DNA of 14,724 nt from an uncultured Desulfobacterium sp. (GTDB taxonomy: Bacteria > Desulfobacterota > Desulfobacteria > Desulfobacterales > Desulfobacteraceae). The DNA lies in assembly GCA_937124525.1 (NCBI GenBank), contig CAKZLA010000311.1, positions 1-14,724 of the forward strand. Reading direction: 5' to 3'. A program made the translations under genes and the position numbers. A model generated the notes under the pieces. It ran no database searches. It was given only the letters and a program-made list of their open reading frames with translations, and was not told where the DNA came from. Of this stretch, positions 7,759 through 14,724 are shown piece after piece (the first letter of the stretch is position 1; each line of letters opens with the position of its first letter).

Positions 7759-9138
7759 TTATTTTCTCTTTCGATTTCCTAAAAAAAGAAAATGGACCAG
7801 ACAAAGAAGAAAAAAGCCAACTATGAATGTTCCTGGAAACCATGAAAAACTGTCCCGGAAAACCAAGTTTTCAATCATAGAAGTATCCGGGTTTATATTT
7901 TCAACATAATGGGAAATCTCTGATTCAAAGACCAATTTTTTGGTTTTTAACAAAAAAGCGTAACCCATACCTAACATTCCGTAAGAAATATTATAAAAGA
8001 GCCCTTTAAAACTTAATACTGTGGCCCTTTGTTCAGATGCAGTTTCCCGGTTTACATAAAAACTGACAAAAAAACCGTTAAAATACATGGCACTGAAGGT
8101 GACAATGGCAGGCAGAAGGCCTGCCCAGGGCCAGAAAAAACTCATGCAGCCAAGCCCCAAAAAGGCCAGGCCAGCTGTGATCCAAAGACCTCTGACAGGG
8201 GAGTGGTTTTCTGCAATTTTTCTTGCAACCCGGGGAACCACCAGTCCAAGCATGGCAACAAAAGACCCAATAATGCCGAAGATAGGCTCCGGCAGTTGGA
8301 TCATCCGGTAATATTGGCTGGAGAGGGTGGTGACCATGCGAATTATCCCGTCAAAAAGCATTCCAAACAGAATAACACTCAGGATAAAAGGCGTTTTAAA
8401 AATCCAATTCCCGGCCTGAAAAGTCAGGCCAAATGCACGACTTAGACGAATGATTTTGCCGGGTTTTTCCAGTTCAGCCTCTTTCTCCGTGGATGTTTCC
8501 ACCATTCCCAAGGTTGCCAGACAGGCAAAGATGCTTAAAGCAAAGGTACCGTAAAGGGGAAATCGCATGGTGGTTTCCTGGGTAAGGGAGATGGAAAATC
8601 CAAAAAAATGACAAAGGCTTTCCATCAGGTGTGGATCATAGATGGCTGCCCCCATGCTCATGGCGATGATAAACCCAATGGACTGGAATCTTGCTAATAC
8701 TTCAAGAACCCGTCCCCATTCATTGGTGTTGCCCTGATCTTTAAGGGCGTCATAGGCCATTGCCTCATCCGCTCCGCTGGCAGCGGCCTCGGCCAGACCG
8801 CTTAGAATCCGATTTATTAAAAACACATAAAACACCAGAGAGGGGTCAGACGTTGGTACAAAGCTGATCATCCCCACCTCCACCATCATGGTAAAAGTAG
8901 CAAAGACCAAGAGGCGTTTTCGACCGATTACATCAGCAAGTGCGCCGGAGGGAACCTCAGCCATAACAATAGTGGCTGCCCAGACGGCATTGAGGGTTGC
9001 AAACTGTGCCATACTCAAACCAAAATCAAGGAATAATATGGTAAAAACCGGGTAGTAAAATCTTGAATTAAACATAACCTTAAAGGCTATGTAGCGTCTG
9101 ATATTAGGGATAGAAAAGGGAGAAACAGGTTTTGTCAT
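7759..9138 (-). CDS. Major facilitator superfamily transporter
   Basis: This 459-residue polytopic membrane protein has about 12 hydrophobic segments. The MFS signature between segments 2 and 3 is clear: EVPSGALADVIGRKR (61-75), the motif-A pattern G-x-L-A-D-x-x-G-R-K-R. The start at 9138 is supported by AAGGA 8 nt upstream and by an immediate MFS-like N terminus. The tail is basic (GNRKRK). The substrate is unknown and the direction of transport cannot be told from sequence. The gene is about 250 nt downstream of the nitrogenase-like beta gene on the same strand, with a small interrupted frame between, so it may be the last gene of that operon. It converges on the antiporter gene with an 89-nt gap that shows no strong terminator. 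Confidence 0.88.
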   Translation of the reverse strand: MTKPVSPFSIPNIRRYIAFKVMFNSRFYYPVFTILFLDFGLSMAQFATLNAVWAATIVMAEVPSGALADVIGRKRLLVFATFTMMVEVGMISFVPTSDPSLVFYVFLINRILSGLAEAAASGADEAMAYDALKDQGNTNEWGRVLEVLARFQSIGFIIAMSMGAAIYDPHLMESLCHFFGFSISLTQETTMRFPLYGTFALSIFACLATLGMVETSTEKEAELEKPGKIIRLSRAFGLTFQAGNWIFKTPFILSVILFGMLFDGIIRMVTTLSSQYYRMIQLPEPIFGIIGSFVAMLGLVVPRVARKIAENHSPVRGLWITAGLAFLGLGCMSFFWPWAGLLPAIVTFSAMYFNGFFVSFYVNRETASEQRATVLSFKGLFYNISYGMLGMGYAFLLKTKKLVFESEISHYVENINPDTSMIENLVFRDSFSWFPGTFIVGFFLLCLVHFLFLGNRKRK

Positions 9139-9174
9139 TCGGGTTATCCTTAAAATTAAAGATGTTGTTTTTTG

Positions 9175-9393
9175 TTAAAATACAAATAAAAGAATCTCGC
9201 CCTGATTTTTGGCGAGGCTGCCGTAAATATAGATCTCCTCTTCCAAATGACCGTTACCCGCCAGATTGGCAATGCGTTTTGCAATGGTATTGAGGAACCG
9301 GTGATTATCGGCAAAGGTCGGGCAGGAGCATGCTTTCTGCTATCGTTCCGCCGAGGGTTTTAACTGGGAAAATTCCGAAGTATCATTATTCAA
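9175..9393 (-). pseudogene. Small 72-codon frame interrupted by one in-frame TAG
   Basis: A frame opens at TTG 9393, overlapping the TGA of the beta-subunit gene, reads [16 protein letters not shown], meets TAG (9342-9340), then runs 54 codons in the same frame to TAA at 9177-9175. The second part (ACSCPTFADNHRFLNT..., ending IYIYGSLAKNQGEILLFVF) is protein-like with normal codon use and has no ATG or GTG of its own. It could be a gene inactivated by one mutation, a remnant, or a UAG read as an amino acid (pyrrolysine occurs in some anaerobes). I recognise no family. If real, it would be a small partner between the nitrogenase-like and MFS genes. Confidence 0.35.
9190..9216 (-). terminator. 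Weak terminator-like hairpin before the MFS gene
   Basis: CTCGCC (9216-9211) and GGCGAG (9201-9196) form a 6-bp stem with a 9-nt loop, followed by ATTCTTTTATTTG on the minus strand. It overlaps the end of the small interrupted frame. If active it would partly separate the MFS gene from the nitrogenase-like genes; the T-run is interrupted, so it is probably leaky or inactive. Confidence 0.3.
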
Positions 9394-10682
9394 CAACCGG
9401 CCAGCCCGTTGATGATTCGTTCAATGAGGTAAAGACTCCCCTGGGGGCCCATATATGTTTTGGGAATCACATGTTGATACGTACCCGCTGGAAGGGAAAG
9501 TTCAATACCGGTAAAGGGATCACCGCACAGGCCCAGGCGGGCAATCACAGCCCCGCTTCCAAAAACCACATCTGGAGTTTCGTTTTCCATTGCTGCCTGC
9601 CATGCCTCGGCACAATCTATTTTTTGAAGAAATGATTTGATTTTATCCATGGACTGGGGCAGCCCTGTAGTTACCCGGATGGAAACCGGCACCATGCCAA
9701 GGTACTCATAAAGCCATATCACCAAGGGCAATGCCATGGAACCATCCCCATCCACGGCAAAGGTGGCTCCCTTGGGCAAGCCTGTCAGGGCATTGAACCG
9801 ATTTAAGGCTTCATGGCTTTTTTGACGGGCGGATTTGATCAACTCCAGGGCCGGTGCAGGATTGACGTCAAGCTTCTTACACACCCCGGATATCCACGAT
9901 TCCGTGGCTTTAAACCCCACAGGTGCCCCATCCTGGGGGATAAAACTGTCCATGTTAAACCGCTCTGCCATAAAGGGCACCAGTACATCTGCATACTCGG
10001 TATGGACAACAACATTGAACTGGGCGGAACTTATTTTTTTAAGTTCTGCCAGGGTGCACCCCGCACAGATGGTGGTGTTCACCCGGATGCCGCAGGCCTC
10101 TAAAAGAGTGGTGAGTTCCGCAATATTCCCCTGCCAATGATGGTGGAAAATGGAGATTCCCATCAAATTGATACAACCCTTTTCCCGGGGAAGTTCCGGC
10201 GGGGAAATACGGGTGAGCACATCCATGACTATGTCTTGAAACCCCGATGCCAGGGGCTGGGAAAACCCTGTATTTTCAACGGCAATGCAGGGCACGGGCA
10301 GGTTGGCATTTTTAATAAACCTCAGCAGGTCATCGCCGATGAGGGCGGCCCCCGGCGAATTGATCACCCCAATGAGCCCATGGCCTTTTTGGGCCACCAC
10401 AGGTAAAATTTTCTCAAGCTTGTCCGTGGCCCCGAACACATAATCATAATCATCCAGAAAGGTCACCGGCACCCGGGGCTGGCCAAAATAGAACTCTTCG
10501 GAATAATAGAGCGGGTCAAGAAAATCCGTCCGGGGCATCTGGTTTTCAGAAACCGCACCATGATAAAATTTACATCCTGTGGGACCATTGAGTAACACAG
10601 CGGCATCCCGGATGCCTTCAATGGCCATAATGGCTCCGGTAAAGCTGTCAGGTATAACATTTAAATTATTAGAGGGCATCAT
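9390..10682 (-). CDS. Nitrogenase-superfamily beta-type subunit (NifK/NifN/BchB/BchZ-like)
   Basis: This 430-residue protein belongs to the nitrogenase component 1 family and should pair with the alpha-type half of the fused protein encoded upstream. Family marks are [10 protein letters not shown] (33-42), the IGDDL segment at 115-119, the INLMGIS strand that opens the next domain (171-177), and a terminal [16 protein letters not shown]. Of the three NifK P-cluster cysteines only the middle one (Cys37) is kept. By my alignment the first is replaced by a residue near Asp12, and the third by Pro110 in [12 protein letters not shown]. An unusual His triplet, HHHW (180-183), follows the second domain start. 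The start overlaps the upstream stop by 14 nt and has GAAGGA before it, so the two are likely translationally coupled. It is shorter than NifK (about 520) and close to the small reductase subunits. The substrate is unknown. Confidence 0.85.
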   Translation of the reverse strand: MMPSNNLNVIPDSFTGAIMAIEGIRDAAVLLNGPTGCKFYHGAVSENQMPRTDFLDPLYYSEEFYFGQPRVPVTFLDDYDYVFGATDKLEKILPVVAQKGHGLIGVINSPGAALIGDDLLRFIKNANLPVPCIAVENTGFSQPLASGFQDIVMDVLTRISPPELPREKGCINLMGISIFHHHWQGNIAELTTLLEACGIRVNTTICAGCTLAELKKISSAQFNVVVHTEYADVLVPFMAERFNMDSFIPQDGAPVGFKATESWISGVCKKLDVNPAPALELIKSARQKSHEALNRFNALTGLPKGATFAVDGDGSMALPLVIWLYEYLGMVPVSIRVTTGLPQSMDKIKSFLQKIDCAEAWQAAMENETPDVVFGSGAVIARLGLCGDPFTGIELSLPAGTYQHVIPKTYMGPQGSLYLIERIINGLAGC

Positions 10683-12879
10683 TTTTCCATCCTTCGGTGA
10701 CCGGTGCTTTTATTAAGGTAGCCCAGCGATGGGCAAAGGCAAGCCCACCGTAAAAGCCCACATCCGGACACATGGGAATAATATCCACATGCAGTGGATG
10801 GGGCAAATTCTTGGGGGTATAATTTCCCAGGAGAAGATCCGGTTTTAATCGTTCCAGGTCCTCGTCTCTTTTGGCTGGATCATAGTCTGTTTCCACCTCA
10901 AAGCGGTCCGGGTATCGGGTGATAAAAAGATTATCCTGGGAAAAATTCAAAATACATACCTTGATAACTTCCATGCCCAGATCAAAGGCCGCCTCCACAA
11001 TCCAGTCCACATTATGCATGTAGGTGAGGATCATGAGTTTCCGCCCTTTAAGGGCATGCCCATATGTTGCAATCATGGTTTCATAGTGCTTGCGATGGGT
11101 GTCAATGAGCTGTTCTCCTGCCATGGATTCATTGAAAAAATCGGCAATCTCCCTGACCCAGGCAATGCTTTCAGAAAATCCCACAGGAAAGGGGCGTTTT
11201 GCCGTGGGGACTTTCCATCGTTCATCAATGAAATCCGCCATTAGACGACCAAAATAGTCGGTGTAAGCTGGCAGATTTAAGGGGGCTTTGAGAAAATTTT
11301 TCAATTGGTTCACAGAGGTATTTCTCACAAACCGGCAATTGACATCAATGTTCATCTCCTTGAGAATGTCCACAACGGTGTTAAAATTACTTTCTGCGTT
11401 AAATGCGATATTTTTCTCTGCCAGGATATTTACACAATGGGATTCGGGCTTAACGCTTTTATCAATCAACGCCGCAGCCCCTTCCATGCAGGCATTGATC
11501 ACCCCCTGCATGTAATCCCCTTGAAGGTTACCGTCGGATTTGATGGGGATCACTGGTATATGGGGGGTGCGGTATTGGATTTCATGGATGGCGGCAAGGG
11601 GATCATCCCCAATGACCCCGGAGGGGCAGGTGGTCACCAGAAAAACCGCTTTGGGATTTTGGTCCATGGCCCGTTGAAGGGTTTGCACAAGATTATCTTT
11701 ACCCCCGTAGATCACCACGGATTCGTCCATGTCCGAAGAGATCACCGCCGGGGCCACCTGGTTTTCAAGCAGGATTTTTTTCCGGGTAAACAGCCTGAAA
11801 CCTGCGGACAAGATAGCCTGACAGGCGATGTTGGTGCAGCTTCTGGGGCCGTGGGCCACGGTGATGGTGTCCTTGATCTGGGTGGTGGTGGCCAATGCCC
11901 CGGAAAAAGCGCAACCGTGCAGGGGTTCCCGGGTCAGGAGACTCTTAGATAAAAAAACCGGCTTCTGGGAACTGGATTTAACCTGGAAGGTCTTCTCTGA
12001 TACCTTCCCTTCAATATCAAGGGTTTTGGTTCTGGGTGGGGTCGGGTTTTTAAAATATTCTTCTGTCTGTAATGTATTATTTTGTAAAATAAGCTGTTCA
12101 AGAAAGTCTTCATTGAGAAATCGGGCCGGATAAAAGGTGTGGTTTTCCAGGACATCCCGGGCAAGATCGTGGAAGGCCCGGGCCTCCATGGAATCAGGGA
12201 AAGCTTCAACCACGGTTTTTTCCATCATCTCAGCTTTTCTGAATAACTCACTCCTGGGCACCACCTGTTTTACGGGAAGCTTAACATTTCTGGCAAAGCC
12301 TTCCACCGGATGTCGGTTTTCATCAGCTCCCCTGCTGTTGAGAATCAACCCTGCCAGACGATGGCCCCCTTCATCAAAATTTTTAACCCCTTTAAGAATG
12401 TTATTGGCCGCATAGATGGACATGAACTCTTCCGAGGTTACCACATAGACGGTGTCGGCAAACCCCCGTCTCAGGGGAACGGCAAATCCGCCGCACACCA
12501 CATCCCCCAACACATCATACAGCACCACATCAAAGGCATTCATATCAAGACCAAGGCGCTCAAACAGGGCAAAGGTACTCAAAATCCCCCGTCCGGCACA
12601 CCCCACGCCAGGTTCCGGTCCACCGGCCTCGGCGCACACAATGCCTTTGTACCCCACATGGAGTACCTGGTCCAGGCGTTGTAGTGCCACTGGGGTGTTT
12701 TTCATGTAATCCAGGGCCGTCACAATGCGTTTTCTCCCCAGAAGCAGGCGGGTGGAGTCATGCTTGGGGTCGCAGCCGATCTGCAACACCTTTTTGCCGC
12801 CATGGGCAAGGGCAGCAGACAGATTAGCTGAAATGGTGGATTTTCCGATACCGCCCTTTCCATAGATGGCTATTTTCAT
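10669..12879 (-). CDS. Fused nitrogenase-like Fe protein and alpha-type subunit (NifH/BchL + NifD/BchN-like)
   Basis: This single 736-residue chain joins an electron-donating ATPase to a catalytic subunit. Residues 1-250 are a NifH/BchL-type Fe protein with P-loop GKGGIGKST (7-15), CDPKHDST (36-43), and the two [4Fe-4S] ligands Cys94 (in [15 protein letters not shown]) and Cys129 (in [12 protein letters not shown]). Arg97 matches the ADP-ribosylation site of NifH. After a linker at about 255-318 comes a nitrogenase component 1 domain (about 319-736). It keeps three P-cluster-type cysteines: Cys323 (HGCAFSG), Cys348 (HGPRSC) and Cys418 ([11 protein letters not shown]). The NifD cofactor ligands Cys275 and His442 align by eye with Tyr539 and Val707, so FeMo-co binding is not expected. 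AGAGGAAG lies close before the ATG. Genes for Fe protein and alpha subunit are normally separate. The frame is continuous across the linker, so an assembly error is unlikely. Reaction unknown. Confidence 0.9.
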   Translation of the reverse strand: MKIAIYGKGGIGKSTISANLSAALAHGGKKVLQIGCDPKHDSTRLLLGRKRIVTALDYMKNTPVALQRLDQVLHVGYKGIVCAEAGGPEPGVGCAGRGILSTFALFERLGLDMNAFDVVLYDVLGDVVCGGFAVPLRRGFADTVYVVTSEEFMSIYAANNILKGVKNFDEGGHRLAGLILNSRGADENRHPVEGFARNVKLPVKQVVPRSELFRKAEMMEKTVVEAFPDSMEARAFHDLARDVLENHTFYPARFLNEDFLEQLILQNNTLQTEEYFKNPTPPRTKTLDIEGKVSEKTFQVKSSSQKPVFLSKSLLTREPLHGCAFSGALATTTQIKDTITVAHGPRSCTNIACQAILSAGFRLFTRKKILLENQVAPAVISSDMDESVVIYGGKDNLVQTLQRAMDQNPKAVFLVTTCPSGVIGDDPLAAIHEIQYRTPHIPVIPIKSDGNLQGDYMQGVINACMEGAAALIDKSVKPESHCVNILAEKNIAFNAESNFNTVVDILKEMNIDVNCRFVRNTSVNQLKNFLKAPLNLPAYTDYFGRLMADFIDERWKVPTAKRPFPVGFSESIAWVREIADFFNESMAGEQLIDTHRKHYETMIATYGHALKGRKLMILTYMHNVDWIVEAAFDLGMEVIKVCILNFSQDNLFITRYPDRFEVETDYDPAKRDEDLERLKPDLLLGNYTPKNLPHPLHVDIIPMCPDVGFYGGLAFAHRWATLIKAPVTEGWKNDAL

Positions 12880-13005
12880 GACTTCCTCTGGCTTTTAAGG
12901 AACCAGTCTTAAATAATCTGCCCATTTCATAACGCGCTACCGTTGAAGGGTGTATCCCCAGTTTTTAAATGGGTATGTTATTTCGGACGAAGTCCTAAGC
13001 ATTAA
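12880..13005 (-). other. Leader of the nitrogenase-like operon
   Basis: This short region lies between the receptor terminator and the fused gene. No clear -35/-10 pair was found on the minus strand. It contains an 11-codon frame (ATG 12930 to TAA 12895; MKWADYLRLVP) ending 16 nt before the main start, without a visible ribosome-binding site, and a small GGAC-TTC-GTCC hairpin next to the terminator T-tract. The operon promoter remains unlocated. Confidence 0.3.
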
Positions 13006-13039
13006 AAAATCCCCACAAACCAAGGGCCGTGGGGATTTT
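13001..13039 (-). terminator. Intrinsic terminator downstream of the second TonB-dependent receptor
   Basis: AAATCCCCAC (13007-13016) and GTGGGGATTT (13029-13038) form a perfect stem with a 12-nt loop. On the minus strand the stem is followed by a T-rich run (ATTTTTTAAT). It lies about 80 nt after the receptor stop codon and should separate the receptor from the nitrogenase-like operon. Ts also follow on the + strand (TTTTATTTTT), so it could act in both directions. Confidence 0.8.
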
Positions 13040-13119
13040 ATTTTTGATAAATTACTTTCGATGTTATGAGCAGACCCTTGGTATAGGGTCAACGGCAAGA
13101 AAGACAAACATATCGTTTA

Positions 13120-14724
13120 TCAAAACTTATACTCCAATCCCATGGCAACAGTGGCACCGTCTGCAGGATAAAAATAGTCCACACCCGAACTTGTATAGGC
13201 ATATCCGTCGTAGTCCTTGTCCAGCACATTATCCACGGCAACAAACCAGGTAAAATCATTGTATTTCAGGCGAAGCTTGGTGTTCACCAGGGCATATCCA
13301 TTATAGGTATTGCTGTTTTCATTGTCCATGGCAAATCCATCCTGGGCCATGATGTTGTTGTCCCACATCACTTTGAACGCATCGTTCTCAAAGAGCAGAA
13401 ATCCCAGATCCACATTTAAGGAATTGTAGGGTACCTTGGTGATGCGGTTCTCTTTGATATTATTTCCCGATTTGGTGAAAATATCGTCTGAATATCTGGC
13501 ATCGGTGTAGGTATACGCCACATTGTAGCTAAAATATTTGCAGGGAGTGCCGGACATGCCCAGCTCAAATCCCTTGGTGGTGGCTTCACCAATGTTTTGT
13601 TTTCCCATATATTTCCCATTTTCATAGGCAGAATCCATCATATTATCAATAACCATATGATATATGGCTACATCAATGTTCAACCAGGCCGCATGTTGAT
13701 ATCGCAAACCAGCTTCATACTGGGTAAATGTTTCCGGCTCCAGCACATAGGCATTTTTTGCTGAATAAGAGCCACTGTAATAGTAATCATAAATACTCGG
13801 GGGACGATAGGAACGACTGTAGCTCCCGTAAATACCAAGGTTGTCCATGGGCTGGTAATTGAGACTTACCTTGGGATTCAATTTGTCATAATCGGGATTA
13901 TCGTTGTAATCATATGTGCCACCACTGGAAAAATCATAGTCGGCATCGTTGTCAAATTCAAAATAATCGTACCGCAGGCCAGCGGTGAGTGTCAGATTGT
14001 CCAGGATGGAGAATTCATCCTGGATGAACACGCCAATTACCTCACTTGCAAAATCTCCGGTTTTTTTGGGATCGGGTTTGGTATACGGTATTCCAATGGT
14101 CTTGGAGGCTGCTTTGGTGGTTGCAAGCTCAATCTGATCATTGTCATAATCAAACCCCACAGATAACTTATTGGCCCGGTTTATAAAGTCCCCTTTATAA
14201 GTAACAATGGAACTGATACCGAACACATCCTCTTCCAGTTCTTCAAGGTAGGGCTTGGAGGTGGCCATGAGATAATTTTCGTAGGTTTTATCCCGATTTT
14301 TATAGTAAACTGTGGTTTTGACATCAAATAACTTTTTTGTGATATCCAGATTTATCCCGGTGATTAGATCGTCATTATCTGTAAGACTGTAATCTGTTGC
14401 CTGGGTGGGATCTTCGTCTCTCGCTTCCTTGGTTAATTTTTTGGCAAGGGAGCGCTCCTTGTTCATGACATTGACATACCCGCCAAGTCTTACATCATCG
14501 GAAAACCAGTATCCAAGTTCACCATTGACGTTGAAATTATCAATATAAGTTTCATCCCGGTACCCGTCTTCCTCTCTTTTTTTCACGTTGAGGTTGTAGT
14601 CCCATTTACCTTTTCCACCATTAATCAGAGCCGATAGCCTTCGGTCATTATTGGAACCGCCAATGGCGCTTACTGCACCGCCAAAGCCATCCTTGCCCCG
14701 TTTTGTTATGATGTTAATAACCCC
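13120..14724 (-). CDS. TonB-dependent outer-membrane receptor, 5' end beyond window
   Basis: The open frame runs from the right edge of the window to TAA/TGA-type stop at 13120, giving 534 visible residues. It starts inside the plug domain at GVINIITKRGKDGFGG, the conserved plug end, so the signal peptide, TonB box and most of the plug are missing. The rest is a beta-barrel rich in Tyr, Asp and Asn, with alternating strands such as LTLTAGLRYDYFEF, the SYSRSYRPPSIYDYYY segment, FTQYEAGLRYQ, and a C-terminal VDNVLDKDYDGYAY followed by MGLEYKF ending in Phe. Apparent Met/GTG starts inside (for example at 14586) are internal. The substrate is unknown; nothing in the visible part separates siderophore, heme or corrinoid. 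Its downstream neighbour is the nitrogenase-like operon, beyond a terminator. Confidence 0.93.
   Translation of the reverse strand, partial: GVINIITKRGKDGFGGAVSAIGGSNNDRRLSALINGGKGKWDYNLNVKKREEDGYRDETYIDNFNVNGELGYWFSDDVRLGGYVNVMNKERSLAKKLTKEARDEDPTQATDYSLTDNDDLITGINLDITKKLFDVKTTVYYKNRDKTYENYLMATSKPYLEELEEDVFGISSIVTYKGDFINRANKLSVGFDYDNDQIELATTKAASKTIGIPYTKPDPKKTGDFASEVIGVFIQDEFSILDNLTLTAGLRYDYFEFDNDADYDFSSGGTYDYNDNPDYDKLNPKVSLNYQPMDNLGIYGSYSRSYRPPSIYDYYYSGSYSAKNAYVLEPETFTQYEAGLRYQHAAWLNIDVAIYHMVIDNMMDSAYENGKYMGKQNIGEATTKGFELGMSGTPCKYFSYNVAYTYTDARYSDDIFTKSGNNIKENRITKVPYNSLNVDLGFLLFENDAFKVMWDNNIMAQDGFAMDNENSNTYNGYALVNTKLRLKYNDFTWFVAVDNVLDKDYDGYAYTSSGVDYFYPADGATVAMGLEYKF

Noticed and set aside
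11305..11952. 215-codon open frame antisense to the fused nitrogenase-like gene
   Set aside because: The opposite strand encodes conserved nitrogenase motifs through this span; the antisense product is Gly/His-rich without domain character.
9390..12879. True N2-fixing nitrogenase (nifHDK)
   Set aside because: Cofactor ligands are not preserved in my alignment, the beta subunit lacks two P-cluster Cys, and no nif assembly genes are in the window.

Overview
The window looks like chromosome from a Gram-negative, probably anaerobic bacterium. Two TonB-dependent outer-membrane receptors, a cobalamin riboswitch, a nitrogenase-superfamily enzyme and a large dCache chemoreceptor of a type common in sulfate reducers suggest Desulfobacterota (Desulfobacteraceae-like). 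That assignment is inference from gene content and moderate GC with AT-rich intergenic DNA. No rRNA, tRNA, CRISPR array or insertion sequence is visible.

Layout, left to right. Bases 1-653 hold no convincing gene but contain a terminator-like hairpin (107-122), a long nested inverted repeat (139-243) and an 18-bp palindrome. A methyl-accepting chemotaxis protein (654-2651, +) converges on a BtuB-like TonB-dependent receptor (2794-4776, -), with a nested inverted repeat between them. The receptor is preceded on the minus strand by a promoter (5379-5351), an AdoCbl-type cobalamin riboswitch (about 5341-5106), an intrinsic terminator (5040-5009) and a possible 46-codon exported peptide (4955-4815). 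This reads as a vitamin B12-repressed corrinoid uptake unit. A CPA2/Kef-type K+/H+ antiporter with RCK domains follows on the + strand (5708-7669) and converges on an MFS transporter (7759-9138, -).

The most unusual region is 9390-12879 (-). It is a two-gene nitrogenase-like operon in which the Fe protein (NifH/BchL-like) and the alpha-type subunit (NifD/BchN-like) are one 736-residue polypeptide, followed with a 14-nt overlap by a 430-residue beta-type subunit. By eye, the catalytic halves keep three plus one cysteines at the P-cluster position, as expected for a single [4Fe-4S] cluster of the kind in dark-operative (proto)chlorophyllide-type reductases, and lack the FeMo-cofactor Cys and His ligands. 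It is therefore unlikely to fix N2 and more likely reduces some other, unknown substrate. A small frame interrupted by one in-frame TAG follows the beta gene directly and leads into the MFS gene on the same strand. Upstream, beyond a strong terminator, lies the 3' part of a second TonB-dependent receptor (13120-14724, -) that runs off the window.

A cautious reading is two neighbouring outer-membrane uptake units, one of them B12-controlled, flanking a putative reductase/transporter cluster. Whether the nitrogenase-like enzyme acts on a tetrapyrrole, a metallophore or something else cannot be decided from sequence alone.
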